Below are positions 46,576-58,606 of a stretch of 64,000 bases of DNA, in pieces. Under the pieces are notes generated by a model, which ran no database searches, was not told the origin of the DNA, and saw only the letters and a list, made by a program, of their open reading frames with translations. Position numbers and translations under genes: made by a program. Where the stretch lies: the NCBI GenBank assembly GCA_037157565.1, contig JAZHRO010000050.1, positions 42,170,001 through 42,234,000 on the forward strand, in the 5' to 3' direction. The stretch is from Thalassia testudinum. Taxonomy: Eukaryota; Streptophyta; Magnoliopsida; Alismatales; Hydrocharitaceae. How positions within the stretch are numbered: the stretch's first letter is position 1; each line of letters begins with the position of its first letter.

Positions 46576-48895
46576 TTATGATGGGTTGGCTCGTATAGGT
46601 TGTTAATATGATGTTTTTATCGTTAAAATATGTATAGTGGTTAACCTAATTCAGACCTAACCATCTCTTTACAAAATTTTTAACCTGGCCTAATTGATTT
46701 TATCTTGTCACTTTTAGGCCCAGGGTCGAACACAGGGAAGTGGGGTTAAAGTCGAGTTTCTACGTTTTCCTTAAAACGCGTCTCTTCCGTTCGTTTATTG
46801 TGTTTTTGGTGTTTTTCTTATTTAGGTTTTTTATGGTAATCCTTGTTCTTGAGGCACACCCTCAAAATTGTGTCCTTGGCTTTTAGCCAAACAGAGTCCC
46901 AAAAATAAGTCTTGCTACTCGCAAGACGAGGTCCTGCAAGTCAAAGATTATCTTTTCTTTTTTATGTATTTTTTTTATCTTTTTACTAACAGAAAAGCAA
47001 ATAGACAGAAAGTAAATATAGTATGTATATATATATATATGTAGTATATATATAAAGGGGTGGGGGTGGAGGTGGCGATGGAGTGTAGCACTATGTCGAG
47101 TCAGTCGACGTCTAGAGAGACGCAACCAACACGACTAGGTGCCGCGTGGAGTGTGGATGGAGGATGGATGATGTATGGGACCACGCTTTTTTTTGTACGC
47201 GTGTATCAGGGAATATCAGCAACTGGTGCAGATATTCCCGCGATACAGCGTATAATAAATAACATGAAAATATATGTACATATGTATGTATATAAGTAAA
47301 TATATCTATATATATATATAAATGTATAGTTATATATGTATAGATATACATATAGATATATATGTGTATATATATGTATATAAGTATATATATATATATA
47401 TTACTATATATATGTATATATATATGTATATAGATATGTATATATATATATATATGTATATAAGTATATATGTCTATATATATATAAGTATATGTATAAG
47501 TATATAGATGTATATATAAGTAGATATATATATATATATATTATATATATGTATATATATTATATATATGTGTATGTATACATAACTATATAGATATACT
47601 ATGTATATATATATATATATGTATGTATGTATGTATATATATATTTATACATATATTACTATAAGTGTGTGAGTGTGTGTGTATGTGTTGGTATAGGTGT
47701 GTGTGCGTCGGTGAATGTGTGTGTGTGTGCGTTGCTGTGAGTGTGTGTCTGTTAGTGAGTAAAAAAGAGAGAGAGAGAGAGAATACGTGAGAGAGAGAGA
47801 GCGGGAGCGGGCGGGAGAGATCAGCAGAGAGAGAGAGCGGGCGAGCGAGAGATCGCGGACGCGTGAGTTAAGACGTCTGCTGCCTCCGGCGGGCGTTTGA
47901 CACCGCGTCGTCAGAAGGCGGAGGCAGACGTCTGCAGACGGCGGTGCGGGTACGGCTTCGCGTAGGGTTCCTGCAGGCGTGCGCGAAGGCGACGGGCGGG
48001 CGAAGGCGTGGAGGAGCGAGCGTGGAGGAGGTCTGCTGGTGGTCGCGGAGGGTCGCGGAGGAGGGCAGGGGGCGGCGCGAGGCCGTAGCCGGCCGCTGCA
48101 GTGCGCGCGGCGGACGGCTACAGGTGCAACTGCGAGGCGGACAGAACGGAGACGGAGGCGGGGAACGCCCTGCAGATGCGGGCGGAGGCGGTGAGCGACT
48201 GCGGGGACGGTCGCGGAGGAGCGGGAGGACCTGCTGCTACTGCTGGGCTGCTGCTACCGTGGCTTCAAGCTTGGAAGCTTGGAGCGGCGGCAATGGTGTT
48301 AAAGAGAAAAAAAAATGAAGCGAGGGAATGCACCACGCCCACCGGCTCGTCGAAGAGTTGGGCGGTGGTGCTCCCACTGTGGTGGTGTGCACCACAGTGG
48401 GTTCTCCTGCTCGCCGGGTGCCTCCTCGACGGAGGGCCGAGTGGTGGAGAAGATGGCTGCGAGTTTTTTGTTGCTGCAGCCGCCTCCCTTGCGAGGATGA
48501 AGCTGCAGCTACTTATAGAGGAGGACAGAGTGGCGTGCCGGCTGCAGCAGGGAGAGGGTGTGCGAGTTGCAGCTATAGGGAGCGGCGTTGGCAGGGAGAA
48601 GTGACGGGAAGAAGTGCTGCGTGGCTGCTGCATGCAGCTGCGGGAAGAGTGCAGCCGCGGGAAGGAGAGAAAAGAAGAAATCAAGAGGAAAAATAAAAAG
48701 AGGGTGATTTTGCAAGGAGGCACTTGAATAAAAATGTAACTATGCAGGCGATTGTTTCACTCCTCTTCCTCTCTTGATAAAATGCATGCATGCAAGTGTT
48801 TTTACAAATGCGATTACAGGATCCTATTATGCAATGTTAATGCTAGAAAATAGCACAAGAAGGCGTTATTACAGGCGTGTTTTGAGGTGCAAACA
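46575..48895 (-). repeat. LTR C, inverted (about 2321 bp)
   Basis: Full-length LTR on the minus strand: its U5 end joins the spacer at 46575/46576 and its U3 end is at 48895. In the first kb of U3 it usually agrees with LTR B against LTR A. In U5 it agrees with A wherever B has private changes. It has a private 16-base deletion near 48440 and one copy of the 39-bp unit. Its TATA-like box is on the minus strand at about 48512-48520. Confidence 0.9.
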
Positions 48896-48900
48896 GGCGC
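48896..48900. repeat. Target-site duplication GGCGC of the nested element (right copy)
   Basis: Matches 33008-33012. The older Tekay gag resumes directly after it. Confidence 0.9.
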
Positions 48901-51900
48901 GGCCGAGGGCGAGGTCGGCGAGGTGGACGTGCTGTCGTTGACATCTCGGTGGACCAGCCACCACTCCCTGGCATCCAGGCCCAGGACCTCGCCAGACTGA
49001 TACGGGATATTGTACGAGAGGAGCTCCACCCACCGCCCCGAGCACCTCCCCCTGGGGCTGCAGAGGGGGAGTCCTCTGTGGGACCACGCGACAGACGTGG
49101 CGCTGGACACGAGGGAGGGGATGGGCCCCTGCCGCCCCCACCTTCCTCCGACACTTCTGTACACGAGGCACCTTCGCCTGGAGGTGCACCAGCACCTCCC
49201 CTACAGCGCCACTTCGAGCTTTTCGGACAGTTCCGGAAGCTGAAGCCCCCCTCCTTCAAGGGGTATGACGACTCGACCGAGGCAGAGGACTGGCTTGAGC
49301 AGCTGGAGAAGATCTTCGACACCCTTCGCCCCCCGGTGGAGTGCCGCGTGGCCTTTGCCACGTACCAGCTGGAGAGTGCGGCACACCGGTGGTGGAGGGC
49401 GGTTCGGGGACAGGAGAGGGACGAGCCGACGTGGGACCAGTTCGTCACCCTCTTCTGCGAGCAGTACTTTCCCCAGACGTGGCAGGACCAGAGGAGGCGG
49501 GAGTTCCACACTCTCCGCCAAGGGACGATGACTGTGAGCACGTACCGCACGCGTTTCTTGGAGCTGTCCCTCTTTGCAGCGACAGCGGTAGCCACTGAGG
49601 AGGAGCGCCTTTGGAGGTTCACCGAGGGGCTCCAGCCTACGATCCGGGGGTATGTCAAACCCTTGAAGCTGTCTACATTTTCGAGGGTGGTAGAAGCAGC
49701 TATGACTTACGAGGAGACCAACCCGTCCGCGCGAGAGACCGACGGCGAGCGGAAGAGGCCCTTTCAGCCAGACTTCTCACAGGGCCGGCGAGAACGGAGA
49801 CACGTGGCATCCGCAGGAGAGCCGTCACGTTGTGCAGGGCCATCAGTGGCCTTTGGGGGCCCTCGACAGGGGCCAGTCGCCAGCACTGGACCCTCGCCTA
49901 GCCGACAGCAGGGACTCACTGAGGGCGGGAGTCGGGTTCCCCTCTGCTACCAGTGTGGCCAGCCGAGCCACGTCAGGAGGGACTGCCCATCTAGGGTAGG
50001 AGGTCAGCAGATACTTCCCGTGCAGAGCACTGGAGGGCACGCAGGAGGCCGCGGTTCCCAGGCACGAGGAGGAGGACAGTAGTCGCGAGGAGGGTACCAG
50101 CCAACACCTACCCGTTCGACGTAGAGTGTGGCTGCTTCGTCCGCACCTAGAGCTGAGGGGTGTATCAACGCCCTAACACACAGGGACGCCAGAGCATCGG
50201 GATCCGTGGTAGCAGGAATGGCTTCAGTTTCTGGCAGACTCGTTTACACGCTTTTCGATTCCGACGCTACGCACTCGTTTGTCGCAGCCAGTTTTGCAGT
50301 TAGTTTGGACCAGGATTATACACTGTTAGAGAATCCGTTCGTAATCAGAGGTCCAAGTGGTCAGCCGTTTGTAGCTGAGGAGGTGTACACGGGTTGCGAG
50401 GTCAGCGTCGAGGGACATAGCCTGCCAGCTGACCAGATTATGATACAGATGGAGGACTTTGGTGTGATTCTGGGGATGGATTGGTTGTCCGCTTACCACG
50501 CCTTGGTAGACTGTTTTGAGAGGAAGATTGTCTTCTCCATTCCGGAGTTGCCTTCTTTCGAGTTTCACGGACAGCCAGTAGACGGAGGTTTCAGGTGCAT
50601 TTCGGCACTTCGGGCGGCGAGACTTTTGAGCTAGGGGTGTGAGGGCTTCCTAGCCTGTGTGGTGGCAGAGCCCAGCCCTGTGGCACACTTCCAGAGCATC
50701 GCGGTGGTCAGAGAGTACCCCGACGTGTTTCCAGACGAGTTACCAGGACCAGCCCCATCTCACTGGTACCAGGGACCTGCCCCATCTCCACCGCGCCAAA
50801 CAGGATGGCACCGCTTGAGCTGCGAGAGCTCAAGTCCCAGTTGCAGGACCTTTTGGAGAAAGGTTTCGTGAGGCCCAATGCGTCTCCCTGGGGAGCCCCG
50901 GTACTGTTTGTGAAGAAGAAGGATGGGACCCTACGCCTTTGTGTGGACTACCGACAGCTGAATAGGGTCACCATCAAGAACAGATATCCGCTGCCGAGGA
51001 ACGACGATTTGTTTGACCAGTTGCGGGGTGCCACGGTGTTTTCCAAGATAGACTTGAGGTCTGGATACCACCAGTTGAGGATCAGGGAGACCGACGTCTC
51101 CAAGACAGCTTTCCGCACCCGGTACGGACACTACGAGTTTTTGGTCTTGCCGTTTGGGCTGACCAATGCCCCCGCTGCTTTCATGGACCTGATGAACAGG
51201 GTGTTTAGACCGTACTTGGATCAGTTTGTGGTGGTTTTCATAGATGATGTGCTCATCTATTCTAGAGATCGGACGCAGCACGGACAGCACTTGCGGATGG
51301 TTCTGGACACTCTGAGACGACGCAGGCTGTACGCCAAATATAGCAAGTGCGAGTTCTGGTTGAGGGAGGTGACCTTCTTGGGTCATGTGATATCTGGTGA
51401 CGGCCTGGCGGTGGACCCCGCCAAGGTCGAGGCAGTGCTCAGGTGGGAGAGACCGCGTTCAGTCACTGAGATTCGCAGTTTCCTGGGATTGGCAGGTTAC
51501 TACAGACGGTTCATCAGGGGATTTTCACAGATTGCGCGTCCTATGGCACAGTTGACCCGGAAGGACGTGCCTTTTGCTTGGACAGATGCCTGTGAGGCGT
51601 GTTTTCTGGAGCTGAAGGAGAGGTTGACCTCGGCTCCCGTGCTCACCATCCCTGATAGTAGTGGCGGGTTCGTTGTGTACTCGGACGCTTCCTTGCAGGG
51701 GTTAGGAGGTGTGCTCATGCAGAGGGGTCATGTTGTCCCTTACGCTTCACGGCAACTGAAGCCCCATGAGCATACCTACCCTACCCACGACCTAGAGTTG
51801 GCAGCTGTTGTCTTCGAGCTGAAGACCTGGAGGCACTACTTGTACGGTGAGACCTTCGAGATTTTTACAGATCACAAGAGCCTCAGATATCTTTTTGACC

Positions 51901-53602
51901 AGAAGGAGCTCAACATGAGACAGAGACGTTGGTTGGAGCTCCTGAAGGACTACGATTGCAGCATCTCCTACCACCCGGGAAAGGCCAATGTGGTGGCTGA
52001 CGCCTTGAGCCGTAAGGCGCCTGCACGCTTGGCCAGTCTACAGTTACAGCGTTGGAGCCTTTTGGAGGAGGTGGGCAGTTGGCAACCTCTAGAGTTACGA
52101 GGATACTGTGGGGCAGTGACGGTGACACGGCAGACCAGGCCAGAGCTGATAGACCGTATCATCACAAGACAGATGGTGATCCGTACTTGCAGTCTTTGCG
52201 TGACAGAGTACTATCAGGGGACCCAGGGAACTTCTCTTTCACAGACCAGGTGTTACGCTTGAGGGGACGGTGGTGCGTTCCCAGAGACGAGGAGCTGTTG
52301 AGAGAGCTCCTGACTGAGGCACACGGTTCCAGATTCACCATACATCCCGGAAACACGAAAATGTACCATGACTTGAGACGCGAGTTTTGGTGGAGAGGGA
52401 TGAAGCGGGATGTGGGTGAGTTCGTGCAGCAGTGCTTAGTGTGCCAGCAGGTGAAAGCCGAGCATCAGAGGCCTGCAGGGCCGCTTCATCCGCTTCCAGT
52501 GCCAGAGTGGAAGTGGGAGAGCATCACCATGGACTTGGTGGTGGGATTACCTGTTACCCAGCGGGGACACGACGCAGTCTGGGTAATAGTGGATAGATTG
52601 ACGAAGACGGCGCGATTCTTGCCGATCCGAGTCACTTTGGGACCAGCACAGTTGGCAGAGAGGTATATCCATGATGTGGTGCGACTACACAGAGTTCTAC
52701 GGGAGATCGTATCCGACCGGGATACCCACTTTACGTCCCAGTTTTGGGCTGAGTTTCAGCAGGCCTTGGGGACGAGGTTGAGGTTTAGCACAGCTTACCA
52801 CCCCCAGACGGACGGACAGTCTGAGCGCACGATACAGACACTTGAGGACCTGTTGCGTGCCTGTGTACTGGACTGGAGGGGCTCTTGGGAGGAGCACCTG
52901 CCCCTGGCGGATTTTGCATACAACAACAGTTATCACTCGAGCATCGACATGGCTCCCTACGAGGCTCTATATGGACGGAAGTGTACGGCACCCTTGAGTT
53001 GGGTTGAGATGGGGACCAAGTGGGAGGTTGGCCCCAGGTTGATCCGGCAGAGTCAGGAGGTAGTTGAGCAGATCCACAGATGACTCCACACTGTCAGGAG
53101 CAGACAGAAGTGCTACGCGGATCGCAGACGCAGAGAGGTGCAGTTCGAGGTTGGGGACCACGTCTTCCTTCGTGTTTCGCCCATGAAGGGCTTACAGCGG
53201 TTTGGGGTGAGAGGGAAGCTCGCGCCGAGGTTCGTAGGGCCCTTTGAGGTCCTGGAGCGGGTTGGACCCATTGCTTACAGACTTACCCTTCCCTCGCAGC
53301 TTTCTGGTGTGCACGACGTGTTCCACGTGTCCAACCTCAGGAGGTACGTAGCCGATTCCAGTCACGTACTGAGTCACGAGAGCGTTGAGGTGAGCGACGA
53401 CCTGACCTACCCCGAGCAGCCAGTGCAGATCCTAGACCGAGCTGTCCGCCGGTTGAGACGAAAGCAGGTACCCCTGGTAAAGGTTTTGTGGAGGAGCCAG
53501 CGGTATGAGGAGGCTACCTGGGAGCCTGAGGCAGCAATGCGGGAGCAGTACCCGGAGCTTTTCGCGGGTACGTCTTTTCGGACCGGCTTCGGTCCTTTTT
53601 GA
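48901..53602 (+). pseudogene. Gag-Pol of the older Tekay element, decayed
   Basis: It aligns along its whole length with the intact polyprotein at 18751-23514, so the domain order is the same: Gag, CCHC knuckle (CYQCGQPSHVRRDC), protease, RT (FIDDVLIYS), RNase H (YSDAS), integrase and chromodomain-like tail. Breaks I can see are: TAG near 50080 (Gln in the intact copy); TAG near 50122 (Gln); protease motif FDSDATHSF, where the intact copy has [12 protein letters not shown] near 50632 (Gln); a deletion of roughly 25 bases near 50750 that shifts the frame; loss of one base near 52176, between RNase H and integrase; and TGA at 53081-53083 (Arg). Most stops are C-to-T changes. The gag start codon lies on the far side of the nested insertion. 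Confidence 0.9.
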
Positions 53603-53687
53603 GTTTGTTATGGTTATTCGGACATCTTTTCCTGCACCCTAGTTGGCGCAAGTTTCGGGGACAAAACTTCCTTTGAGTTTGTTATAT
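53603..53687 (+). other. 3' untranslated end of the older Tekay element
   Basis: Same layout as the minus-strand copy: GAGTTTGTTATGG, the TTTCGGGGACAAAACTTCC block, then TTTGAGTTTGTTATAT at the LTR. No G-rich polypurine tract is present. Confidence 0.6.
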
Positions 53688-56333
53688 TGTAATGAGCGCG
53701 TGCCCCAGACGTCTTTTAAGACGTCTGGGAGGTGGGCCAGACGTCTTACCAGACGTCTGGGATCGTTTCCAGACGTCTGGAAATCAGTTATTCTGGCACG
53801 AGTCTTCGTCTGCGCGCCTCAGCGCGCAGGCCCGCGAATATCCGATATTCTCTGCGGCTGCAGGCGCTCTGCCACATCTCTCCCTCCTCTTCGCGTGGCC
53901 TTAAAAGGGCACGCCTCCCCTCACTCCGTCACCACCGTCTCCTTTCCCTTCTCCTTCAGCCAGAGCGTGAGCGCGAGCGCGAGGGCGGCAGCGGCGGCCG
54001 CAGTGAGCGCGGAGGAGGTGCGGCGTGTGAGAGCGGAGCTCTGCCGTGAGGGCGAGCTCGCCGGAGCGGCTTGGCCGGCCGGCGGAGGGCGCAGGGGGCG
54101 TGGAACGATGCAGAGAGGGACCTGCTGCAGTCTGAGCAGCAGGCACGCGAGGTGCGACGCGGACGACGTCGCGAGCGGAGGCCGAGTAGCGCCCTGATTC
54201 TGGAAAAAATTTCCAGAATCAGACGTCTAGGTTGATAGGCAGACGGCGAGGACGACGTCTGGTAGCTCATACCGACGTCTGAAAGGTGTGTATTCCGCTT
54301 TCTTCTTCCTTCCTGTCGACCGACCGTACTAAGGGAGGGAGTTGGCTGTGCGCAGGTTCGCTGATTCGCCATCCTTTGTGAATCAGACGTCTGGAAGTTG
54401 TACCAGACGGCGGGAGTGACCTCCAGACGTCCGAGGTGACCATCGGACGTCTGGGAGCTAGGACAGACGTCCCCATAGACTTTTGGACGTCTGCGAAACC
54501 ACGCTGAACAAGTAATTCTCTGATCCACTGTTTAAGACATCTGGAAGAAGTTCCAGACGTCTGATTTTGCACAGTATCGTCTTTTTCGACCCGTTTAGGG
54601 CCCGTTCGGGCTCCGTTTTCCGCGATTCGAGTTGCGCTCTTTTCAGAATTAATTCCTCTACCCGTCTACAGTAGCTATACACTGTTTTGAGACACTCCTT
54701 GTGTTTGATCCTTGTGATAGGACCTCGTTCAGTTGCAGTCTTGAGAGTCGCGGAGGCACGCGGGATTCCCGATCACGCCCCCATTACTCCCGTTGTACCT
54801 GGTAGAGTGGCTTAAGTTATTAAAATCTGTTAAATTATGAAACCATAAATAGAACCTAGGACATTGCATGAACCCTAGGAATGAGAAATAGATGGAATGA
54901 TAGCTCCTAGGTGTTGCATGAATCCTAGGACTGGAAAACTAGATTGTATGACAGATCCTAGGATATGACATGAATCCTAGGATGGGAAAACTAGTTGAAT
55001 GTATAATACTGCAGTCTTGGAAAATGGAAAGAGATATAAAGCCGCCTGTAATTTGAATTAACAGCTGCCTGTTGTGAATAGATAACGTGGTTGAGAACAT
55101 GAATTGTAAGAATGTGAAATTGGAAAGTGAAACCTGGATCTTTGAGTAAAAAGGATGGAACCCTACGGGGAAGTAGGAGTAGAACTCCTGGAAAGTGAAT
55201 GGAATAGTTTTGGGGAAGTGAGCTGGCCCTTGAGTACGGAGTACCAAGGAGAGCGACTGTCCGCCTACTTAGTGCAGAGCGGAGCTAGCCGCCCCAGGGA
55301 CCCGGGGTTAGGACTGGCCACTCTGTACTGACTTGCTGGCCCTCGCGTACGTAGTACCGAGGAGAGCTACTAGTGTAGGGAGGTACTAGCTACCCCACGG
55401 GCCTCGGGGTTCTGCTAGCCTCCCACACCGACTTGTTAGGCCCGCTGGGGCAAACCAGGGTAGTCAGGCGAGGGTGCGCGGACTGTGGAGGGGCAAGGCC
55501 CCGGTTTGGTTACTGTAGAGGGGTTGGACCCCTGTTACTGAGAGGGCTCTGCCCTGGTTCCGTGCTGTGCTTTGGGCGCACCCGTTAACGGAAACGACTG
55601 ACCGCGTGCCAGTGCGGGCTAGCTACCTGTGCGTTTATCGCGCGTGCCGTAGTCACCGTTATGTCTGTCAGTGACCTTGGGGTTGTTGACTGAGGGTAGG
55701 ATCACCACGGGGGACTCTCCCGGCCAGGAGAGCACCACGTGCTACTTCTACTTTTGGAAAAGACTGCAATCAAGATCGTTCCCATGAGGACTTTCGAGAT
55801 CAAGTAAAGGATCTGAAAAATAAATGAAATAGTGAGAAAATTGAAAGATGTAAATAAAGGAAGTAATAGAACATAACAGCTACTGTACACTCTACTGTTG
55901 CCTTTAGTTTGTTTGCCACTCTACTCAGCATTTTGCTGACGTGTTACACTCGTTACCTTTTTCAGGACCAGGTGTTGAGCAGCCAGGGTCGGCGGCTGCA
56001 GAGGACGCTGGGCCGAGTAGGGTCCAGTAGAGTTTACCACAGTCTTTTGTACCTCTTTTGTTTCTGTTCTAGTGAGTAGTTTTTGTTTCCGCTGTACCTT
56101 CTTTACCTGCAGTTCTTGTTATATGATAAATGTTGTTCTACTGTTGTGGTGGTACCTACTGTAGTAGTTTCTTTCCTTACTGCTGTACTTTCTTACTGTT
56201 AGTTATATTCATGCTGAATGTGGTTTATTTTACTGTCTTTTGGTTACTTCCTCGTTGGACGACTAGGTCTTGGGATTAGTCGAGTCGGTCTGGTTCTCGT
56301 GTCTCATAGGGACTCGGGAACCGGGTCGTTACA
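53688..56333 (+). repeat. 3' LTR of the older Tekay element (2646 bp)
   Basis: Starts TGTAATGAGC and ends GTCGTTACA. It has the same GACGTC array (about 53708-54561) and CCTAGG pairs as the 5' LTR. Differences from the 5' LTR crowd into the CpG-rich 53800-54180 part and are mostly transitions. Confidence 0.95.
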
Positions 56334-56338
56334 GCGGT
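56334..56338. repeat. Target-site duplication GCGGT (right copy)
   Basis: Matches 30144-30148. Confidence 0.95.
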
Positions 56339-58606
56339 GGTGGCTTCCAACGGTGTGCGTGGACTGCGGGAGATTCGACTGCGGATGTAGACGAGCTCGA
56401 GGTGTCGAGGCGAGGTCAATGGCTTCGACGATGTGGAGTGTGGTGGCAGGATGAGTCGATTGCACGTGGTGTCGGCTGGCCAGTGATGGGTTCCTCTTCT
56501 TCTCTGTTGATGGAGAAGAAGAAGGAGAAGATGGAGCCAATTGTGGCGCACGGGCGTCCACGCGTGTGAAGGCACGCATAAGGGCGCAGTGGTTGGTGCG
56601 CATGCGAGCATGCACAAGGCTGTTGCAGTGCACGCGGAGGTGGTCGGTGGTCGTGCTCTGCTATGGGCGAGCTATCGTGCTCAAGGGAGTGCGAGGATGC
56701 ACGTGGCAGTGCATAGCTGTGTCTGAAGGTGGTCTGCGGCGAGGGGGAGGTGTTGGGTTCTTCTTATGGGTGGCAGGAGGTTGAAGACGAAGAGGATAGG
56801 GAAGGCAAGAGTGGGTTGGTGGTGTTCTGGCCACACACGTCACCATGTGACCGGCAAGAGGTGAGGGCGATGTTGGGGAAGCTAGGGCCACCGTGCACTC
56901 TTTGGAGTTTGCAGTGCAAGTCCTCTCTTCACCCTCCTTTTTCGAGGAAGAAGATGATCCTACTTTCAAAAGTTTCTTCATGTGTTTTCTTCCGCCGAGA
57001 TCTCCTCCAACCACTTGGAGGATATAATGTGCAGTTGAGAGGAATGCGGTGAGGCTCGGCATCAACAGTGTTGGCGGTGGAGTTGGTTGGTGGTAAGGTG
57101 CTCACGCTCAACACATTTACTCCTCGTGTCTCACCTGCATACACTAATTATGTTATCATAAAAATATCTTATTAAATCTTAACTTTGACACATATATAAA
57201 AATGTATGTAGGCTAAGTTAAATTATCATTTAAATCATGAATAATTAAAAATTAGGAACATGTAATTAACAATTACTTAGGCTAATTAGTACTCCACTAA
57301 AGTAGACTGATCAACTGCCACCAAATAATTTACCTTATTTGAGTCCTCTCAGGACATTGTATTGGTTGTGATAGTCCAATAGCAATTAGTGATAATCCCA
57401 TGAGATGGTAACCACGGAAATGCGTGGGGCATCAAGGTCCATTAGCTTCGTTGAAGAAGTACAAGAAATTATCTGTTGACCTTTTCTTTTGGATGCCAAT
57501 ATGTAGTGCTGGTACGTAGTTTGGATAATGTAAGATTGTGTGTCCTTTATTATTTTTGTTTGTAAATTTCTGTGGTAAGAGGAGGAAATTTTGCTGTTTT
57601 TTTCTGAAGTATTGTTGGAATTTTGTATCTTGTGGATGGATTTGTTAAGAGTCTATTTAACCATTAAGGAAAGATTCTTTGTTTGTTTGTGTAGGTTTTG
57701 GAGAATCATGGTGCCTTAATGCAACATAGTTGTTTGGATCTTCCTTAACTTCTTTATTTACATGACATGAGAAACATATGGATATATATAATGCGTTAAA
57801 TTGAAAAGGGAAAGGCACTTGCAGCATGTTCAAAGGTCATAAATAAAGATATCATGAGATAGCTACCATGAGTCCCCTTTTTGTATCTATGTACCTCCTA
57901 GATGTAAGGATAAGAGGAATAGGAATAGGAATGGAGATATCGTAGTTGTAGTGATGGCATATAACAGCATACTTCACACCTCCTAACGGCATTGTAATAG
58001 AAAGAAGCTGGCAAAGGACACAACCTCTACAATTTTCTATTTGGGTAAGATTATGAAAGTTTTCTTTTGAAAAAGGGAAACAAGGAATGATAAGATGTTA
58101 GTAGGAAAGATTATGTTTGTTCAATTGTTCTTACTTTATGTGATGATTGCGTATGGGGACCTTGGTTAATTTTCAAGAACTTTTGCATCGTTTCCAATAT
58201 CCTATTTGAAATATTCAATTTTATTCCTGAAGAGAAACAATTACTTGTTTGTTTCTTATTTTGCCTGTTAGTACCATCACAGTGTTTCGTTGTTCATGTG
58301 TTGGTAGAAGTTATATGCCATGTGATGATAAATGATATAAGGTTGACATAGGAGTACTTCATTGTTGGAAAATGCTAGAACTCTAGTCCCATTCAAAGGT
58401 ATCGATTTAAATCTGATTGGCTACGGAGTGGTAGTTTTCTAATGTGATATAGTCAAGTTGGACTATAGTTGGAGTTCTAAATAAATCGAAGTCATGCATT
58501 TTCTATTTCTATTGGTACCCTGATAAATGACTTGAAGTTTTGCAATTAATTTGATTGTCATACAAAGCTCATGATTGAGGTGATCTAGTTGGTTCTATTT
58601 ATGTAG
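56339..58606. other. Host/repeat DNA between the Tekay element and the ETHE1 remnant
   Basis: 56339-57065 is GC-rich and continues the interrupted sequence left at 30143; its short frames are unrecognised. 57150-58600 is AT-rich with no visible exon. I looked for the first exon of ETHE1 here and did not find it. Confidence 0.35.

Larger units (their letters stand above)
33013..48895 (+). mobile_element. Nested Athila-type element with three LTRs, the last inverted
   Basis: The 15,883-bp insertion consists of LTR A (+), primer-binding site, leader, gag-protease, pol, a post-pol spacer, LTR B (+), a second primer-binding site and LTR C (-). Both outer ends are U3 termini (TGTTTGCACC at 33013 and its complement at 48895), and one 5-bp duplication encloses everything. 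A normal element has two LTRs in the same direction with a U3 end on one side and a U5 end on the other. The tRNA-Asp primer site and the Gag and reverse transcriptase sequences (FMDDFSVFG) place it in the Athila group. Coding is interrupted by one frameshift and two stops, so it is not autonomous. Confidence 0.9.
30149..56333 (+). mobile_element. Older Tekay/Del-type element, split by a nested Athila element
   Basis: Outer element on the plus strand: two 2646-bp LTRs, a 5-bp target duplication, an initiator-Met primer site, gag-pol and the same 3' end as the minus-strand copy. Without the 15,883-bp nested insertion and its duplicated 5 bases it would be about 10.3 kb, the same size as the copy at 15976-26370. 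Its LTRs differ from one another far more than those of the young copy, mostly by C/T and G/A changes at CpG in the GC-rich part. Its coding region has several stops and frameshifts, so it depends on other copies for any movement. Confidence 0.95.

Noticed and set aside
33013..48895. Two independent Athila insertions in opposite directions
   Set aside because: A second insertion would need its own target duplication at an inner boundary and its own U5 end or internal region. Only one duplication is found, at the outer ends, and LTR C has no partner.
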